NCBI GenBank assembly: GCA_017746715.1
Contig: JAGHZQ010000034.1
Span: forward strand, 1-64,000
DNA: 64,000 bases
Reading direction: 5' to 3'
DNA from: Cyanobacteria bacterium SBLK
GTDB taxonomy: Bacteria; Cyanobacteriota; Cyanobacteriia; Cyanobacteriales; Spirulinaceae
Numbering within the stretch: position 1 is the first letter of the stretch; each line of letters opens with the position of its first letter. Shown one piece after another: positions 1 to 9,737 of the stretch. The notes under the pieces were generated by a model. The model was not told the origin of the DNA. It saw nothing but the letters and a program-made list of their open reading frames with translations, and did no database searches. Made by a program: the position numbers and the translations under genes.

Positions 1-125
1 AATCAGATTTTGTTGACAACCAAACAATTGAAATCACCTCCTTTAATTATCTTATTTTATCACAAAAAAGGGTTTTATACTATAATTCTAGGAATCCGCC
101 CTCCCCTCCGCTAAAGGGCAGGGCT

Positions 126-299
126 TTAAACCCATTTTTTTGGTAAGGACTCAATGAGGACATTCATGGCGATGCGATGGCGATTGCTTTCCAAAGGTTC
201 TCCGTCGTCGTAGGGTAGATCGGTGGGAGGGAGCGGGATAATCTCTTCCTCAGTTGTCGTGTCTTGAGGTTGTTGTTCGCGAAGCACTTGAACGGACAT
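126..299 (-). pseudogene. Uma2/DUF820 family N-terminal fragment
   Basis: The translation contains the segment LPPTDLPYDDGEPLESNRHR followed by IAMNVLIESL, which is how cyanobacterial Uma2 (DUF820, PD-(D/E)XK-like) proteins begin. A full family member has about 190-240 residues; this one stops after about 57 residues (KKWV-stop), so the nuclease core is missing. I chose the ATG at 299 over the longer reading to 332 because the family-like part lies just after it. It is either a decayed remnant or a short expressed leftover. Other Uma2 material lies at 13042 and 37270 in the window. Confidence 0.5.
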
Positions 300-416
300 A
301 ATCTCGGATTCCCTCAACGTCGATGAGAACAAGTATATCGTAATTCTTCTTTTCTTGTCGGGACTGTTACAAGTTATAAAAAAGTGAAATTTGAGAGAAT
401 TCTCATAATTACCGTG

Positions 417-471
417 AAACAGGCATCCTGCCTATGCTTGAATGAAGAAACAAGCAAGATACTTGTTCCAC
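417..471. repeat. interspersed hairpin-like repeat
   Basis: The stretch carries the short inverted pieces AGGCATCCTGCCT and ACAAGCAAGATACTTGTT next to each other, in the gap between the Uma2 remnant and the DUF4127 gene. Such GGCATC/CAAGAT inverted elements are common intergenic repeats in cyanobacteria. It could also serve as a terminator for the minus-strand gene ending at 482. Confidence 0.35.
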
Positions 472-481
472 AAATACACTC

Positions 482-2047
482 TCAAGAGCGATCGCTAACC
501 TTCAAATCCAACCCAATTTCAAACATTCTTTGCCAAGGCGAAAATATCTCAATCGCCCATTCCCATTGTAAAAAAGAATGGTGAAAAGTTTGCTCCCAAA
601 CCGCACGAATTCTCCGTTTCATCTCGGCGTGAATGTCCTTTTCTTTGCCGTTAAAATCGTAGTAAGAAGCCCCGATCGCGGGCAAATATTCTTTTACCAC
701 ATCCATGCGAACGATCGCTTGATACGCCCAATCTTCCAATAAACGATAAATGATATTTGTAACAATAGCATGGCGATCGCCAGACTCCAACCCCACAATT
801 GCCGTCGATAAAACCGTTCCCAAAGTATTACAGCAGGTATTCCAACCCCCATAAGCAAGGATTTCATCCCAAATCGTATAATCGTCCAATAATCGAACTA
901 ATTCCGTTTCTCCACCATTGGTAAAGGCAATATCTGCGATCGCCACGGGTTTTCCTTCATCGATAAAAGTCGCAATGCGATCGACAAAAAAAAGCAAATT
1001 TCGATGAGTCGTATAGGTTAAATCTTTAATGGGATTGTCCCATGCTTCTTGCATGACTCGACCGGGGGTATTGACTGCTAAAATAAAATGGGCTTCCTCT
1101 GGAGAAGAAACCAGACAACCCCCCGCCGCCAAAACATGAGCTTTTAGACTTTCTCCTAAAGGACGATCCTCGTATAACGGTACGATTTGCTCGGAAAAAA
1201 CGGAACTGTAAAGTAAGTAAATCTTTCTGCGAAGGTTGCAAAATTGGGAATAAAAACGAGCCAATAACGTACAACCCACTTCATCGGCACCGGGATATAA
1301 GTGAATTTGGCGTTGCAAGCGTTTTACTGCAATTTCTTTAACGATTTCTTGGCGATCGCGAGCAGTGAATCCATAAACCGCGCAATCATCTTGGGGAATC
1401 GATAAAAAATCAATAACTCCTTTGGCAACTAAAGCGATCGCCTGCTTGTTAATCTGTAAATTACAATCTCTGCGCTGGCGATAATCTTGCAAGTATTCCA
1501 CCGGTAGTTCGCGATCGAGGTTCTGCCATTCTTCTATCTCTGCGTTAGTCAGTCCTTCTCGCTCTTGCTTGTTTTGCAACCATCCCCAACGAAAAATCGC
1601 CGCGCCAAATTCCTCGTAATAGTCCGGCTCTTCCTCACTACTGTTATAAGTGGGCGATCGCATAATCAGATTGCTTGCCAAAATTTGTAAATCTGGCTGC
1701 TTTTCTTTGAGCTTGGCAATTCGAGAGAGGCGATCGCTCAGCACCTCCAAAGAATCTCGATGCAGTCGCGATGGTAACAATCCTCCATAAACCAACATCT
1801 CCAGAGACAAAATCCCCCCCTGACACCCTGCAATATTTTCTTCTATCCAATTCCAAAGGCGATCGCGATCGGCGGGTTGTTTTTTCCTCCCCAACAAATC
1901 TCGGGGAGGAACGACCAACGCTAAATTATTTTGTAATTTTGCGATCGCCTGCGGATAGAAAAAATTGCAAGGTCGTTCGTCAAGGGGAACATAAAGAACA
2001 GTTGTTGGCTGGCACTGAGCGAAGCCGAAGTGTTGTTTGTGCTTCAC
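482..2047 (-). CDS. DUF4127 family protein
   Basis: The 521-residue product begins, after a short extra leader, with VLYVPLDERPCN, the hallmark N-terminus of DUF4127 proteins, and continues with a conserved GGILSLEMLVYGGLLPSR segment. The biochemical function of the family is not established. The start is a GTG whose first base is also the last base of the TAG stop of the upstream PBP gene, so the two are probably co-transcribed and translationally coupled. Residues 4-12 (KQHFGFAQC) are encoded by an interspersed repeat (CTTCGGCTTCGCTCAGTGCC type). Family members normally start close to the LYVPLDERP segment, so the first 14 or so residues look repeat-derived. Confidence 0.8.
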   Translation of the reverse strand: MKHKQHFGFAQCQPTTVLYVPLDERPCNFFYPQAIAKLQNNLALVVPPRDLLGRKKQPADRDRLWNWIEENIAGCQGGILSLEMLVYGGLLPSRLHRDSLEVLSDRLSRIAKLKEKQPDLQILASNLIMRSPTYNSSEEEPDYYEEFGAAIFRWGWLQNKQEREGLTNAEIEEWQNLDRELPVEYLQDYRQRRDCNLQINKQAIALVAKGVIDFLSIPQDDCAVYGFTARDRQEIVKEIAVKRLQRQIHLYPGADEVGCTLLARFYSQFCNLRRKIYLLYSSVFSEQIVPLYEDRPLGESLKAHVLAAGGCLVSSPEEAHFILAVNTPGRVMQEAWDNPIKDLTYTTHRNLLFFVDRIATFIDEGKPVAIADIAFTNGGETELVRLLDDYTIWDEILAYGGWNTCCNTLGTVLSTAIVGLESGDRHAIVTNIIYRLLEDWAYQAIVRMDVVKEYLPAIGASYYDFNGKEKDIHAEMKRRIRAVWEQTFHHSFLQWEWAIEIFSPWQRMFEIGLDLKVSDRS

Positions 2048-4827
2048 TATTTGGGCGGCTTGGTCACTGAAGGAGGAGCCGCAGATGGTGCGGGTTTGCT
2101 GACTTGTGGGGTAGTCGGACGCGCGGGTGCGGGTGCCGGACGCGGTGCTGGCGTGGCGACCCGAGGACGCGGTGCCGGACGTGCAGCCGGACGCGGTGCC
2201 GGACGCGGTGCCGGACGTGCAGCCGGACGCGGTGCGGGTGTCGAACGGCGGACTACGGGTTTGGAGGGATTGCGGGGTTTTTGGACGTTGCGGGGGGAAC
2301 CCGAACGCCTTGGGGCGGGAGTCGCCGTCCGTCGGGTGGTTGTCGTTGTCGTGCGGCGGCGGGTGGTCGTTTGTCGTCTTGACGTACTGCTGCGACGGGG
2401 TTGAGATTGAACCGCTAGATTTTGACCGGCGGGGATGGCTTTATAGTAATTTTGTTTGGGTTTGAGGGGTTCGGCGGCGATCGTCGCTTCTCGTCCGTCG
2501 AGTTTGGGACGTTGGGGAAAATCCTCGCGGGGAACTTCTTCGGTCACGCGCTGCATAAAATCCTTCCAAACGGCAGCGGCGGTACTGCTTGCACCCTTGG
2601 TCGAGGTATTGTCGTCATTGCCCAACCACACCCCCGCCACGACTTGGGGAATGTAACCGACAAACCATAGATCCCGGTAATCGTCTGAGGTTCCCGTTTT
2701 CCCAGCCACGGGGCGATTCAATTTTGCGGCGGTTCCCGTACCGGAATTGACCACAGATTGCAGCATCCAAGTCATAATTGCTGCCGAATTTTCATCGATC
2801 GCCCGTTCTGGGTCTTTCTTGGCTTCGTAAACGACATTCCCTTCGCGATCGAGAATGCGGGCAATCCCGTGAGCGTCGGCGTGCAATCCTTTATTGGCGA
2901 GGGTGCCATAAGCGCTGGTCAACTCCAGTAATGTCACCTCCGATGCCCCCAACGCCAGAGAATAGGTCGGTTTGAGTTCCGAGGCGATTCCCATGCCTTT
3001 CGCCAGTTTGACGATGGGATTCCAACCCACATCAATTAAAGTTTTCACCGCCGGAATGTTCATCGAGTAGGTGAGGGCATCCCGCATGGAAACATTGCCG
3101 CGATAGCCTTTGCTGTAGTTTTTGGGTTCGTAACCGTCTACCACGAGAGGGGCATCTCGCAAACTCTTGTAGGGAGAAAAGCCTGCTGCGATCGCCGTCG
3201 AATAGACCAAGGTTTTAAAGGTGGATCCCGGTTGGCGTTTGGCTTGGGTGACGCGGTTGAACTGTCCGTTTTTCTCTTTATTAAAGTAATCATCCCCCCC
3301 CACCATCGCCTTAATTGCACCAGTACGGGGGTCGATCGCCGTCAGAGAGGCTTGAGAGAACTTCTGAGAGCTACCGTAGCGGACGACGGCTTTTGCGACG
3401 GCATCTTCGGCGGCTTGCTGCCATTTGAGATTAATTGTGGTTTCGATGGTCAGTCCCCCTTCGGCAATTTTTTCTGGGGAAACGAGATTGGGAATTTGTT
3501 TTTGAACGTAGTCGGTAAAATAGGGAACTTTGCGATTGAGGCGCTTGGGTTGTTGGGGATTGAGATCGAGGGGAGCCGTAATGGCGATCGCGGCTTGACC
3601 CGGACTGATGAATCCTTCATCTCGCATCCGTTCCAAGACCGTATTGCGCCGTTCTTTGGCCGCTTCTTCATTTTCAATGGGAGAATAGAGGCTCGGAGCC
3701 GGAGCAATCCCCGCGAGGGTCGCGACTTCTCCCAACTCCAACTTATCAACGGATTTACCAAAATAGACCCATGCAGCATCGGCAACCCCATAAGCTCCCG
3801 ACCCCAAATACACGAGATTGAGATAGCGTTCGAGAATGCGTTCTTTATCGTAAACGTCTTCGACTTTTTGGGCGAGGCGAATTTCTTTGAGCTTGCGCCA
3901 AAGTTCTTTATCGTTATTCAAATAAACAATGCGGCTTAACTGTTGGGTAATCGTGCTTCCCCCTTCTACCACGCGCCCCGCCCGCAAATTTGCTACCGTC
4001 GCCCGGGCGATTCCTTGATAGTCCACCCCCTCATGATCGAGAAAGCGGCGATCTTCGCTCGCAATAAAGGCTTGAACGACGAGATTGGGAATTTTGCCCA
4101 TCTCGAGTTTTTCGTGGGCGACGGGGCCGATTTCTTGCAAGACAGTACCATCGCTGGCTTTCACTGTCATGGTTTCGCCGCGCGTGTAGTTGAGGACTCC
4201 CTCAACGGACTCGGGCAGTTGCGCTTCTACATCTTGCAAAACTTTATAACCGTAAGCGGCTCCGCTTCCCAAACCTGCCGCCGCGATGAGCAATGCCCAT
4301 AACCAAGGGCGACGATAGAGGGGCTTTCGTTTTTTACCGGCTTTTGCGTTTTCCGCTTTGGTTTCTTCTTGCAGGGGAGTTGATGTTGCGGTCGATTGTG
4401 CGGCGGGTTTTACTGCTGCGGTTGGTTGAACGGTTGATTTAACCGTCGATTTCCCTGTCTCATTTCCAATTGGCACTATTTTTGGCACTGTTTTTGACAC
4501 AGTTGCTCCGGTGGGAACGCTCCCTCCATTTTTCGCGATCGCGGCGGGGGCGGTAGAACCGTTTGTTTTACCCTTCGTGTTGCCGTTCGCGTTCCCATTA
4601 GTTGGACTCACGGCTCGGCCATTCCCCCGAGGGTTATCCCGAGTGCTGCCTTGAGCGTTACTCCAATCGTTTTCTGCTTGGGGCGAGGAGATTGTGCTCT
4701 CAACAGGAGTAACCGGATCGACGGATGCCGATGGTTTGGATGCCGATGGTTTGGATGCCGATGGTTTGGATGCCGATGGTTTGACCTTACCGTTTTGACC
4801 TTTGGGTTTGTGAACGAATTTTGACAC
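2047..4827 (-). CDS. class A penicillin-binding protein (PBP1A-like)
   Basis: Bifunctional peptidoglycan synthase of 926 residues. An N-terminal low-complexity cytoplasmic region (four KPSAS repeats at residues 16-35) leads to one membrane helix at about 174-197. The GT51 transglycosylase follows, with EDRRFLDHEGVD and GGSTITQQL, and then the transpeptidase with SxxK in GSTFK, SxN in YSMN and KTGTS. The last 120 residues or so form a periplasmic tail rich in Pro, Ala and Arg with many AP/RP/TTT repeats. It builds and cross-links glycan strands at the plasma membrane. The gene overlaps the following DUF4127 gene by one base. The tail and the KPSAS region are expansions seen in some cyanobacterial PBPs and are probably disordered. 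Confidence 0.92.
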   Translation of the reverse strand: MSKFVHKPKGQNGKVKPSASKPSASKPSASKPSASVDPVTPVESTISSPQAENDWSNAQGSTRDNPRGNGRAVSPTNGNANGNTKGKTNGSTAPAAIAKNGGSVPTGATVSKTVPKIVPIGNETGKSTVKSTVQPTAAVKPAAQSTATSTPLQEETKAENAKAGKKRKPLYRRPWLWALLIAAAGLGSGAAYGYKVLQDVEAQLPESVEGVLNYTRGETMTVKASDGTVLQEIGPVAHEKLEMGKIPNLVVQAFIASEDRRFLDHEGVDYQGIARATVANLRAGRVVEGGSTITQQLSRIVYLNNDKELWRKLKEIRLAQKVEDVYDKERILERYLNLVYLGSGAYGVADAAWVYFGKSVDKLELGEVATLAGIAPAPSLYSPIENEEAAKERRNTVLERMRDEGFISPGQAAIAITAPLDLNPQQPKRLNRKVPYFTDYVQKQIPNLVSPEKIAEGGLTIETTINLKWQQAAEDAVAKAVVRYGSSQKFSQASLTAIDPRTGAIKAMVGGDDYFNKEKNGQFNRVTQAKRQPGSTFKTLVYSTAIAAGFSPYKSLRDAPLVVDGYEPKNYSKGYRGNVSMRDALTYSMNIPAVKTLIDVGWNPIVKLAKGMGIASELKPTYSLALGASEVTLLELTSAYGTLANKGLHADAHGIARILDREGNVVYEAKKDPERAIDENSAAIMTWMLQSVVNSGTGTAAKLNRPVAGKTGTSDDYRDLWFVGYIPQVVAGVWLGNDDNTSTKGASSTAAAVWKDFMQRVTEEVPREDFPQRPKLDGREATIAAEPLKPKQNYYKAIPAGQNLAVQSQPRRSSTSRRQTTTRRRTTTTTTRRTATPAPRRSGSPRNVQKPRNPSKPVVRRSTPAPRPAARPAPRPAPRPAARPAPRPRVATPAPRPAPAPARPTTPQVSKPAPSAAPPSVTKPPK
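4723..4782 (-). repeat. 4 x 15-bp tandem repeat (KPSAS) in the PBP gene
   Basis: The unit GGATGCCGATGGTTT (plus strand) occurs four times head to tail and encodes KPSAS x4 near the N-terminus of the penicillin-binding protein. The near identity of the copies indicates recent slippage, so copy number may vary between strains. Confidence 0.9.
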
Positions 4828-5111
4828 GCCAACTCCTCAAACTCTGCCAAGAACTAACGGAAACAAAAGTTTCTTAAATTTAGTATGTTTCTTATTCTGC
4901 TTATTGTAGTCGTTCTTTCCCATTCTGCCGAAGAGTTTTCCCAGAAAATTCCGCGATCGCAATGGCGGCGGGCGATCGGAGATTGCAACCCGCACAAGCT
5001 AGAGAGGTATCGATCCCCTTGATTTTGTAAAAACGTTAAAATTCCCCCAATTTTTAACGAATCCTCCTATAGTGTGGTCAACCATTGGACTTTCTAGATT
5101 ATCGAATAAAA

Positions 5112-6026
5112 ATGTCTACTGTAATCGTGACCCAAGATACGGTCTTTAAAACCCAGCCCGTTCAATCGAGCACTTTGAGCGAATCAGAAAAAATTTTCAT
5201 TGCTAAAGGCAGCGAATACGGAATTAAAATCGCAGATAAAGAAGGCAGTCATTATAAACTGACCTTAAACAATGAATTGATCGGACGCGAGGTTTGGTAT
5301 GCCTTCGAAGGTCACGTCCAAGTCGTAGAAGCCGCAACTCTCGTTGTGACTCAAGATACGATATTTAAAACCAAGCCCGTTCAATCTTCAGAATTACCAG
5401 ACGCGGAAAAAACTCCCGTGACTCAACGAGAATTAGCGATTAAAAGTTTTGAAGATATCGGCTCTCACCTGCGGGTCGTTCTGCTCAATCCCATTGACGA
5501 TCGCTCGGAGTGGTACGTTTTCGAGGGTCACATCGATATGTTGAGCATCGAGAATTACGCCGCCCCCAAAGATCCGCCGCCCCCTCCCGCCCCGAGAAAT
5601 CGCGGTCGCCTCATTAGAATACCGGGGAAAGGCCAAGTTTACACGGGAGATCCCATTATTTCCGGCGGTAATTTTACGTGGTCTGAAGCCACAAAGGGCG
5701 GCTCTCGCATCCCCGTCAATGCCAGTATTACCAACAATATTGTGAGGATGGCGCAACGAATGCAGGAGGTGCGGGAAAAATTGGGCAATCGCTCGATTAC
5801 CGTCACCAGTTGGTATCGCCCCCCCGCCGTCAATCGTGCGGTCGGCGGCGCTCGTAACTCGACTCACTTGCGAGGATACGCGGTTGATTTTGTTGCCGCC
5901 GGACTCTCCCCGCGAGAAGTTCAGCGCATTCTCGATCCTTGGTGGAGCGGCGGTTTGGGTTACGGTCGCACCTTCACTCACCTCGACGGTCGCAATTATC
6001 GGGCGCGATGGAACTATGGATCGTAG
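5112..6026 (+). CDS. peptidase M15-like protein with two N-terminal repeats
   Basis: 304 residues from the ATG at 5112; the in-frame TTG at 5085 adds a non-family leader and is unlikely to be the start. The C-terminal half resembles M15 (D,D-carboxypeptidase/endolysin-type) domains: TVTSWYRPPAVNRAVGGARN, then STHLRGYAVDF giving a zinc-ligand His and Asp, and FTHLDGR giving the second His. The N-terminal part holds two copies of a module of about 65 residues beginning VIVTQDTVFKT and LVVTQDTIFKT, each ending in W-Y-x-FEGH, perhaps SH3-like binding modules. No signal peptide is visible. It probably acts on peptidoglycan or is a peptide-binding relative; the substrate cannot be read from sequence. 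Confidence 0.75.
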   Translation: MSTVIVTQDTVFKTQPVQSSTLSESEKIFIAKGSEYGIKIADKEGSHYKLTLNNELIGREVWYAFEGHVQVVEAATLVVTQDTIFKTKPVQSSELPDAEKTPVTQRELAIKSFEDIGSHLRVVLLNPIDDRSEWYVFEGHIDMLSIENYAAPKDPPPPPAPRNRGRLIRIPGKGQVYTGDPIISGGNFTWSEATKGGSRIPVNASITNNIVRMAQRMQEVREKLGNRSITVTSWYRPPAVNRAVGGARNSTHLRGYAVDFVAAGLSPREVQRILDPWWSGGLGYGRTFTHLDGRNYRARWNYGS

Positions 6027-6049
6027 GAAATAGGTAATCTTGTTACTTC

Positions 6050-7456
6050 TCACTTTCGACTTCCGACTGCTTCCGGAGGTCGATCGTTCCAAGGATTCAC
6101 CGCCTCTAATTGAGTGGCTAGGGCGAGGATCGTTGCCTCGCCTGCGGGTTTGCCGATGAGTTGAATGGCAATCGGCAAACCTTGTTCGTCAAAGGTGGCG
6201 GGAAGGGCGATCGCCGGCAAGCCGGAAGCATTGGCAACGGGGCACGGTCCCACCCATTGAATAATCTTGGCGACGGTTTCTTCCGGACTCAATTGCGCCC
6301 ATTCCCCGATACGAATGGGAGAATGGGTGTGTACGGGAAATAAGATGGCATCGTAAGGCGCGAAGGTGTCCACAATTTGCCGAGAAACCACTTGCATTTT
6401 CGTCACCGCTTGCAGGTATTCTCCTGCCGTTCCCGCCCTTTCCATCAGCCAGCGATTGAGGGGAGAGAGCGCTTCTGGCGGCAATCCCGCTGAGGCAATT
6501 CCCCCTTGCCAAACGCGAGTAAAGGAAGTCTCGAGTGCGGTGAAGTCGGGATGAATTTCTTCGAGATGGTGTCCGAGGGTTTGCAAGTGCTTGACGGTAT
6601 TGAGGACGGCGTTTTGACAGATCTCGCTCGGGCGATCGAGGGGCTTCATTTCGATCGCAAAACCAATGCGGAGGGTGGTTCGCGATCGCCGAGAGGATTC
6701 TAAAAAGGAAACCTCCGGATCCGGCAGCCAGTAAGGATCTCCCGTCACGTAACCGGAGATGACATCGAGGAGTGCTGCCGCATCCGCCACCGTCCGAGTT
6801 AGCATGCCATCGGTGGCAATACCATTTTGAAAATCCCCGACAGGGGCATGGGTTACGCGTCCGCGACTGGGTTTGAGTCCCACCACTCGGCAACAGGAAG
6901 CCGGCGTGCGAATGGAGCCGCCGCCATCGGAGCCTTGGGCAACAGCACACAATCCCGCCGCTACCGCCGCTGCCGAACCGCCACTAGAGCCCCCCGGCGT
7001 ATAATCCAAGTTCCACGGGTTGCGAGCCGGGGGAAAGCCGGGAGGTTCGGTATAGGGAAAAGACCCCAATTCGGGGGTTGCGGTTTTGCCCAAAATCGTA
7101 AATCCCGCTCCCCGTATTTTGGCGACGACCCCATCATCGTAAGTGGGAATATTGTCTTTGAGGGCGAGAGTTCCCAGCATTTGCGGCAATCCGGCGACAG
7201 CGTTGAGGTCTTTAATTGCCGTGGGAACGCCAAAAAAGGGGGGCAGAGAGTCGCGATCGCTTTCTCTTGCCAATTGTTCCGTTTTCCCCTTAGCATCGGC
7301 GATCGCTCCGTCTGCATCGATGGTGACAAAGCTGCCGAGTTGGGGATTCAATTGCTGAATGCGATCGAGGTAGAGTTGAGTGAGTTCGAGGGGCGAAATT
7401 TCCCCCTTACGGATGAGTCGAGCTTGTTCGAGGGCTGAAGAAAAAGCTAAGTTCAT
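6050..7456 (-). CDS. amidase signature family protein
   Basis: 468 residues from the ATG at 7456 ([11 protein letters not shown]). The extension up to 7552 translates an interspersed repeat (PLFLPSKGGLGG) and is not family sequence. The amidase-signature core is intact: a catalytic Lys in PTAIKDLN, the Gly/Ser-rich [14 protein letters not shown] and the nucleophile region [21 protein letters not shown]. It hydrolyses an amide, but the substrate is unknown. It is most like stand-alone amidases rather than GatA, because no gatB or gatC is near. It lies just downstream of ureF on the same strand. Confidence 0.85.
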   Translation of the reverse strand: MNLAFSSALEQARLIRKGEISPLELTQLYLDRIQQLNPQLGSFVTIDADGAIADAKGKTEQLARESDRDSLPPFFGVPTAIKDLNAVAGLPQMLGTLALKDNIPTYDDGVVAKIRGAGFTILGKTATPELGSFPYTEPPGFPPARNPWNLDYTPGGSSGGSAAAVAAGLCAVAQGSDGGGSIRTPASCCRVVGLKPSRGRVTHAPVGDFQNGIATDGMLTRTVADAAALLDVISGYVTGDPYWLPDPEVSFLESSRRSRTTLRIGFAIEMKPLDRPSEICQNAVLNTVKHLQTLGHHLEEIHPDFTALETSFTRVWQGGIASAGLPPEALSPLNRWLMERAGTAGEYLQAVTKMQVVSRQIVDTFAPYDAILFPVHTHSPIRIGEWAQLSPEETVAKIIQWVGPCPVANASGLPAIALPATFDEQGLPIAIQLIGKPAGEATILALATQLEAVNPWNDRPPEAVGSRK

Positions 7457-7477
7457 AGGTGTTGTTGGTTGTTGGCG

Positions 7478-7540
7478 ATCCCCTCTAAACCCTATCCCCC
7501 CTAACCCCCCTTTGGAAGGGAGGAAAAGAGGGAGGGAGGG
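7478..7540. repeat. interspersed C/G-rich repeat
   Basis: Segment with CCTATCCCCCCTAACCCCCC followed by TTTGGAAGGGAGGAAAAGAG, a widespread cyanobacterial intergenic repeat that often appears in translations as PSKGGLGG. It fills the gap between ureF and the amidase gene and lengthens the amidase reading frame artificially. Confidence 0.5.
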
Positions 7541-7555
7541 TGAATTGCCCAAACC

Positions 7556-8257
7556 TTAACTGCGAAAGAGGCGAGTATATTGGGTTTCATGTGCCATGCT
7601 TGCAAGTGTCAGTCCCCAACCGCAACTCCCTAACTCATCATCTTCTAATGCTAAAATTTCTGTTTTAGCGATCGAGATCGCGTCGTGAAGCTCCAAAAGC
7701 ACCTGTTGTCCGGCGGTTTGTCCGAGGGGAATGAGTTTCACCCCCGCATTAATCAAATTCGTCGCCCAACTTTGCAAATAAGCGATCGCCACTGCCTCGA
7801 GGTCAATTTCCCAACTGGCCGCCCCGACTCCAAACGCAATGGGATAATTGCAAGGGTTGCCGATTTGTGATGCAATCTCCCCCAACTCCGGCTCTAAACT
7901 CACCAGCAATTTCATCAAAGACTGACCCATCTGCCAACTCTGCTGGCGCAATTCCCGCGTTTCCCGCACCGCCGAAAACCACTCATTCCAATAGATTAAC
8001 CGCTCTGCATCCCCCCTTACTAAGGGGGGAATTAAAGGGGGGATTGTCATTGTCCGATAAGCCCTTAACATTACCGCCGTTTCCGTGCGAATCGAACCGT
8101 AGCGCAATTCCTGTTCGATCCAGCTGCATAATTGTTCGCGATTGTCAATAATTTTTTGCTCGGTTAAATACTCCAAACCTTCCGAATAGCTGTAAGCACC
8201 CACGGGTAAAGTCGGACTGGATAATTGCAAGAGATGGAGAAGTTGGCGATCGCTCAT
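7556..8257 (-). CDS. ureF: urease accessory protein UreF
   Basis: 233 residues. The N-terminus [22 protein letters not shown] and the C-terminal [21 protein letters not shown] are characteristic of UreF. UreF works with UreD and UreG to insert nickel into apo-urease. No other urease gene is in the window, so the gene is separated from the ure operon, as happens in cyanobacteria. Residues 69-82 contain the string [12 protein letters not shown], encoded by an interspersed palindromic repeat (8010-8030) inserted in frame at a loop where other UreF proteins have a short linker. The reading frame stays open, so the protein may still be functional. Confidence 0.9.
   Translation of the reverse strand: MSDRQLLHLLQLSSPTLPVGAYSYSEGLEYLTEQKIIDNREQLCSWIEQELRYGSIRTETAVMLRAYRTMTIPPLIPPLVRGDAERLIYWNEWFSAVRETRELRQQSWQMGQSLMKLLVSLEPELGEIASQIGNPCNYPIAFGVGAASWEIDLEAVAIAYLQSWATNLINAGVKLIPLGQTAGQQVLLELHDAISIAKTEILALEDDELGSCGWGLTLASMAHETQYTRLFRS
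8010..8030. repeat. palindromic repeat inserted in ureF
   Basis: TCCCCCCTTA, one base, then TAAGGGGGGA: a perfect 10-bp inverted repeat inside ureF, with a further AAAGGGGGGAT directly after it. It is a common cyanobacterial interspersed element and translates as [10 protein letters not shown]. Confidence 0.7.
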
Positions 8258-8456
8258 ACTGTCTGCGCGTTAGGGTTTTGAAGGTGAGAAAAAGCGGGCA
8301 ATCCCCGCAGATCGAGGCAATTTTAACCGAAATTTCCCCAAAAATTAACCGTGCTGAACCCTAGACATCTTCTTGTAAATCTTGTATTATGTTTTGTAGT
8401 ATCAAATTCTATTGATAATTGTTTACCTCGAGCCTGTCGAAAGGTTCATTAAAAAA

Positions 8457-9638
8457 ATGCCCTACCAAAAACTTAATTTATCTGTTCCCAAACCCGTTCT
8501 TTCTTGGGCAAATCATCATCTTGCCCCGAAAGAAACGCAAATGGCTAAAAATGTCGCCTCGCTTCCTTTTGTCTTCAAACACGTTGCGCTAATGCCCGAC
8601 GTGCATTTAGGAAAAGGGGCATTAGTCGGCTCTGTTTTAGCCACCAAAGATACCGTAATTCCTGCCGCTGTCGGAGTCGATATCGGTTGTGGCATGGCTG
8701 CTGTAAAACTTCCTTTTTCTGGCGATCGCCTTGAAGGAAAATTGAAAAAAATCCGCTTGGATATCGAGGCAGCGATTCCTGTCGGTCGTGCTGCCAATAA
8801 AAGCATCGAAAAAGATGCAACGAATTGGCAGAAATGGAAGGAGTTTAAACAACTCCATTCTGGCGTGCAGGATATCAAAGATAGAGCCTTAAAACAACTC
8901 GGTTCTTTAGGCGGTGGCAATCATTTTATCGAATTATGTCTCGACACCGAAAATAATGTTTGGCTGATGCTTCATTCTGGGTCGAGAAATATCGGAAATA
9001 GTTTGGCACAATGTCATATTAGCACGGCGAGAGAGTTATTAAAACTGTCCGAGCAGACTCTCCCCGATCCGGATTTAGCTTATTTCGTTTCTGGCACGGA
9101 AGAGTTTAGAAACTACTGGCACGATCTCCAGTGGGCGCAAGATTACGCTCGCTACAATCGAGATATTATGATGGCAAGATTCAAGAAAATTGTTGAGAGA
9201 TATTTGGCGGGTGGCAAACCAACCAAACCTCTAATCTCAGTCAATTGCCATCACAATTATGCCGAGAAAGAAGTGCATTTCGGTGAAGAAGTTTACGTGA
9301 CGCGCAAGGGTGCAGTGCGAGCGCAACAAGAAGATTACGGAATCATTCCGGGGTCTATGGGTGCAAAATCTTTTATCGTCAAAGGTAAAGGAAATTTAGA
9401 CAGTTATTGCAGTTGCAGTCACGGTGCGGGGCGCAAAATGTCCCGAACCAAAGCCAAAAATCATTTTACTCTCGACGATCTCATCGAGCAAACTAAAGGG
9501 GTAGAATGTCGCAAAGATAAGCATATTTTAGATGAGATTCCCGGTGCTTATAAATCTATTGATGAAGTGATGAATCAGCAATTGGATTTAGTCGAAATTG
9601 TAGCGACTTTAAAGCAAGTAGTTTGCGTTAAAGGCTAA
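8457..9638 (+). CDS. rtcB: RtcB family RNA ligase
   Basis: 393 residues from the ATG at 8457. The in-frame TTG at 8412 would add a leader encoded by an interspersed repeat (CCTCGAGCCTGTCGAAAGGTTC). RtcB features are present: ALMPDVHLGKGALVGSV, GVDIGCGMAAVKL with the metal-binding Asp and Cys, LGGGNHFIEL, SVNCHHNYA and GSMGAKSFIVKG near the guanylylated His region (CSHGAGRKMSR). RtcB joins 2',3'-cyclic phosphate or 3'-phosphate RNA ends to 5'-OH ends in repair and splicing. No archease gene is adjacent. Confidence 0.88.
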   Translation: MPYQKLNLSVPKPVLSWANHHLAPKETQMAKNVASLPFVFKHVALMPDVHLGKGALVGSVLATKDTVIPAAVGVDIGCGMAAVKLPFSGDRLEGKLKKIRLDIEAAIPVGRAANKSIEKDATNWQKWKEFKQLHSGVQDIKDRALKQLGSLGGGNHFIELCLDTENNVWLMLHSGSRNIGNSLAQCHISTARELLKLSEQTLPDPDLAYFVSGTEEFRNYWHDLQWAQDYARYNRDIMMARFKKIVERYLAGGKPTKPLISVNCHHNYAEKEVHFGEEVYVTRKGAVRAQQEDYGIIPGSMGAKSFIVKGKGNLDSYCSCSHGAGRKMSRTKAKNHFTLDDLIEQTKGVECRKDKHILDEIPGAYKSIDEVMNQQLDLVEIVATLKQVVCVKG

Positions 9639-9737
9639 CCCATTCATTCACTACCTGTGTCCTATTGTTTCAATTCTGCAATGTCGGAGAGAGTTCCGTC
9701 TTTTGCAGAATTTTTTATCACTGCTTGTCGCAAATCG

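Noticed and set aside
3232..3939. 235-residue plus-strand ORF inside the PBP gene
   Set aside because: Antisense shadow of a well-supported penicillin-binding protein; no family similarity.
8412..8456. Upstream TTG start for RtcB
   Set aside because: The extra residues are encoded by an interspersed repeat (CTCGAGCCTGTCGAAAGG) and the family N-terminus matches the ATG at 8457.
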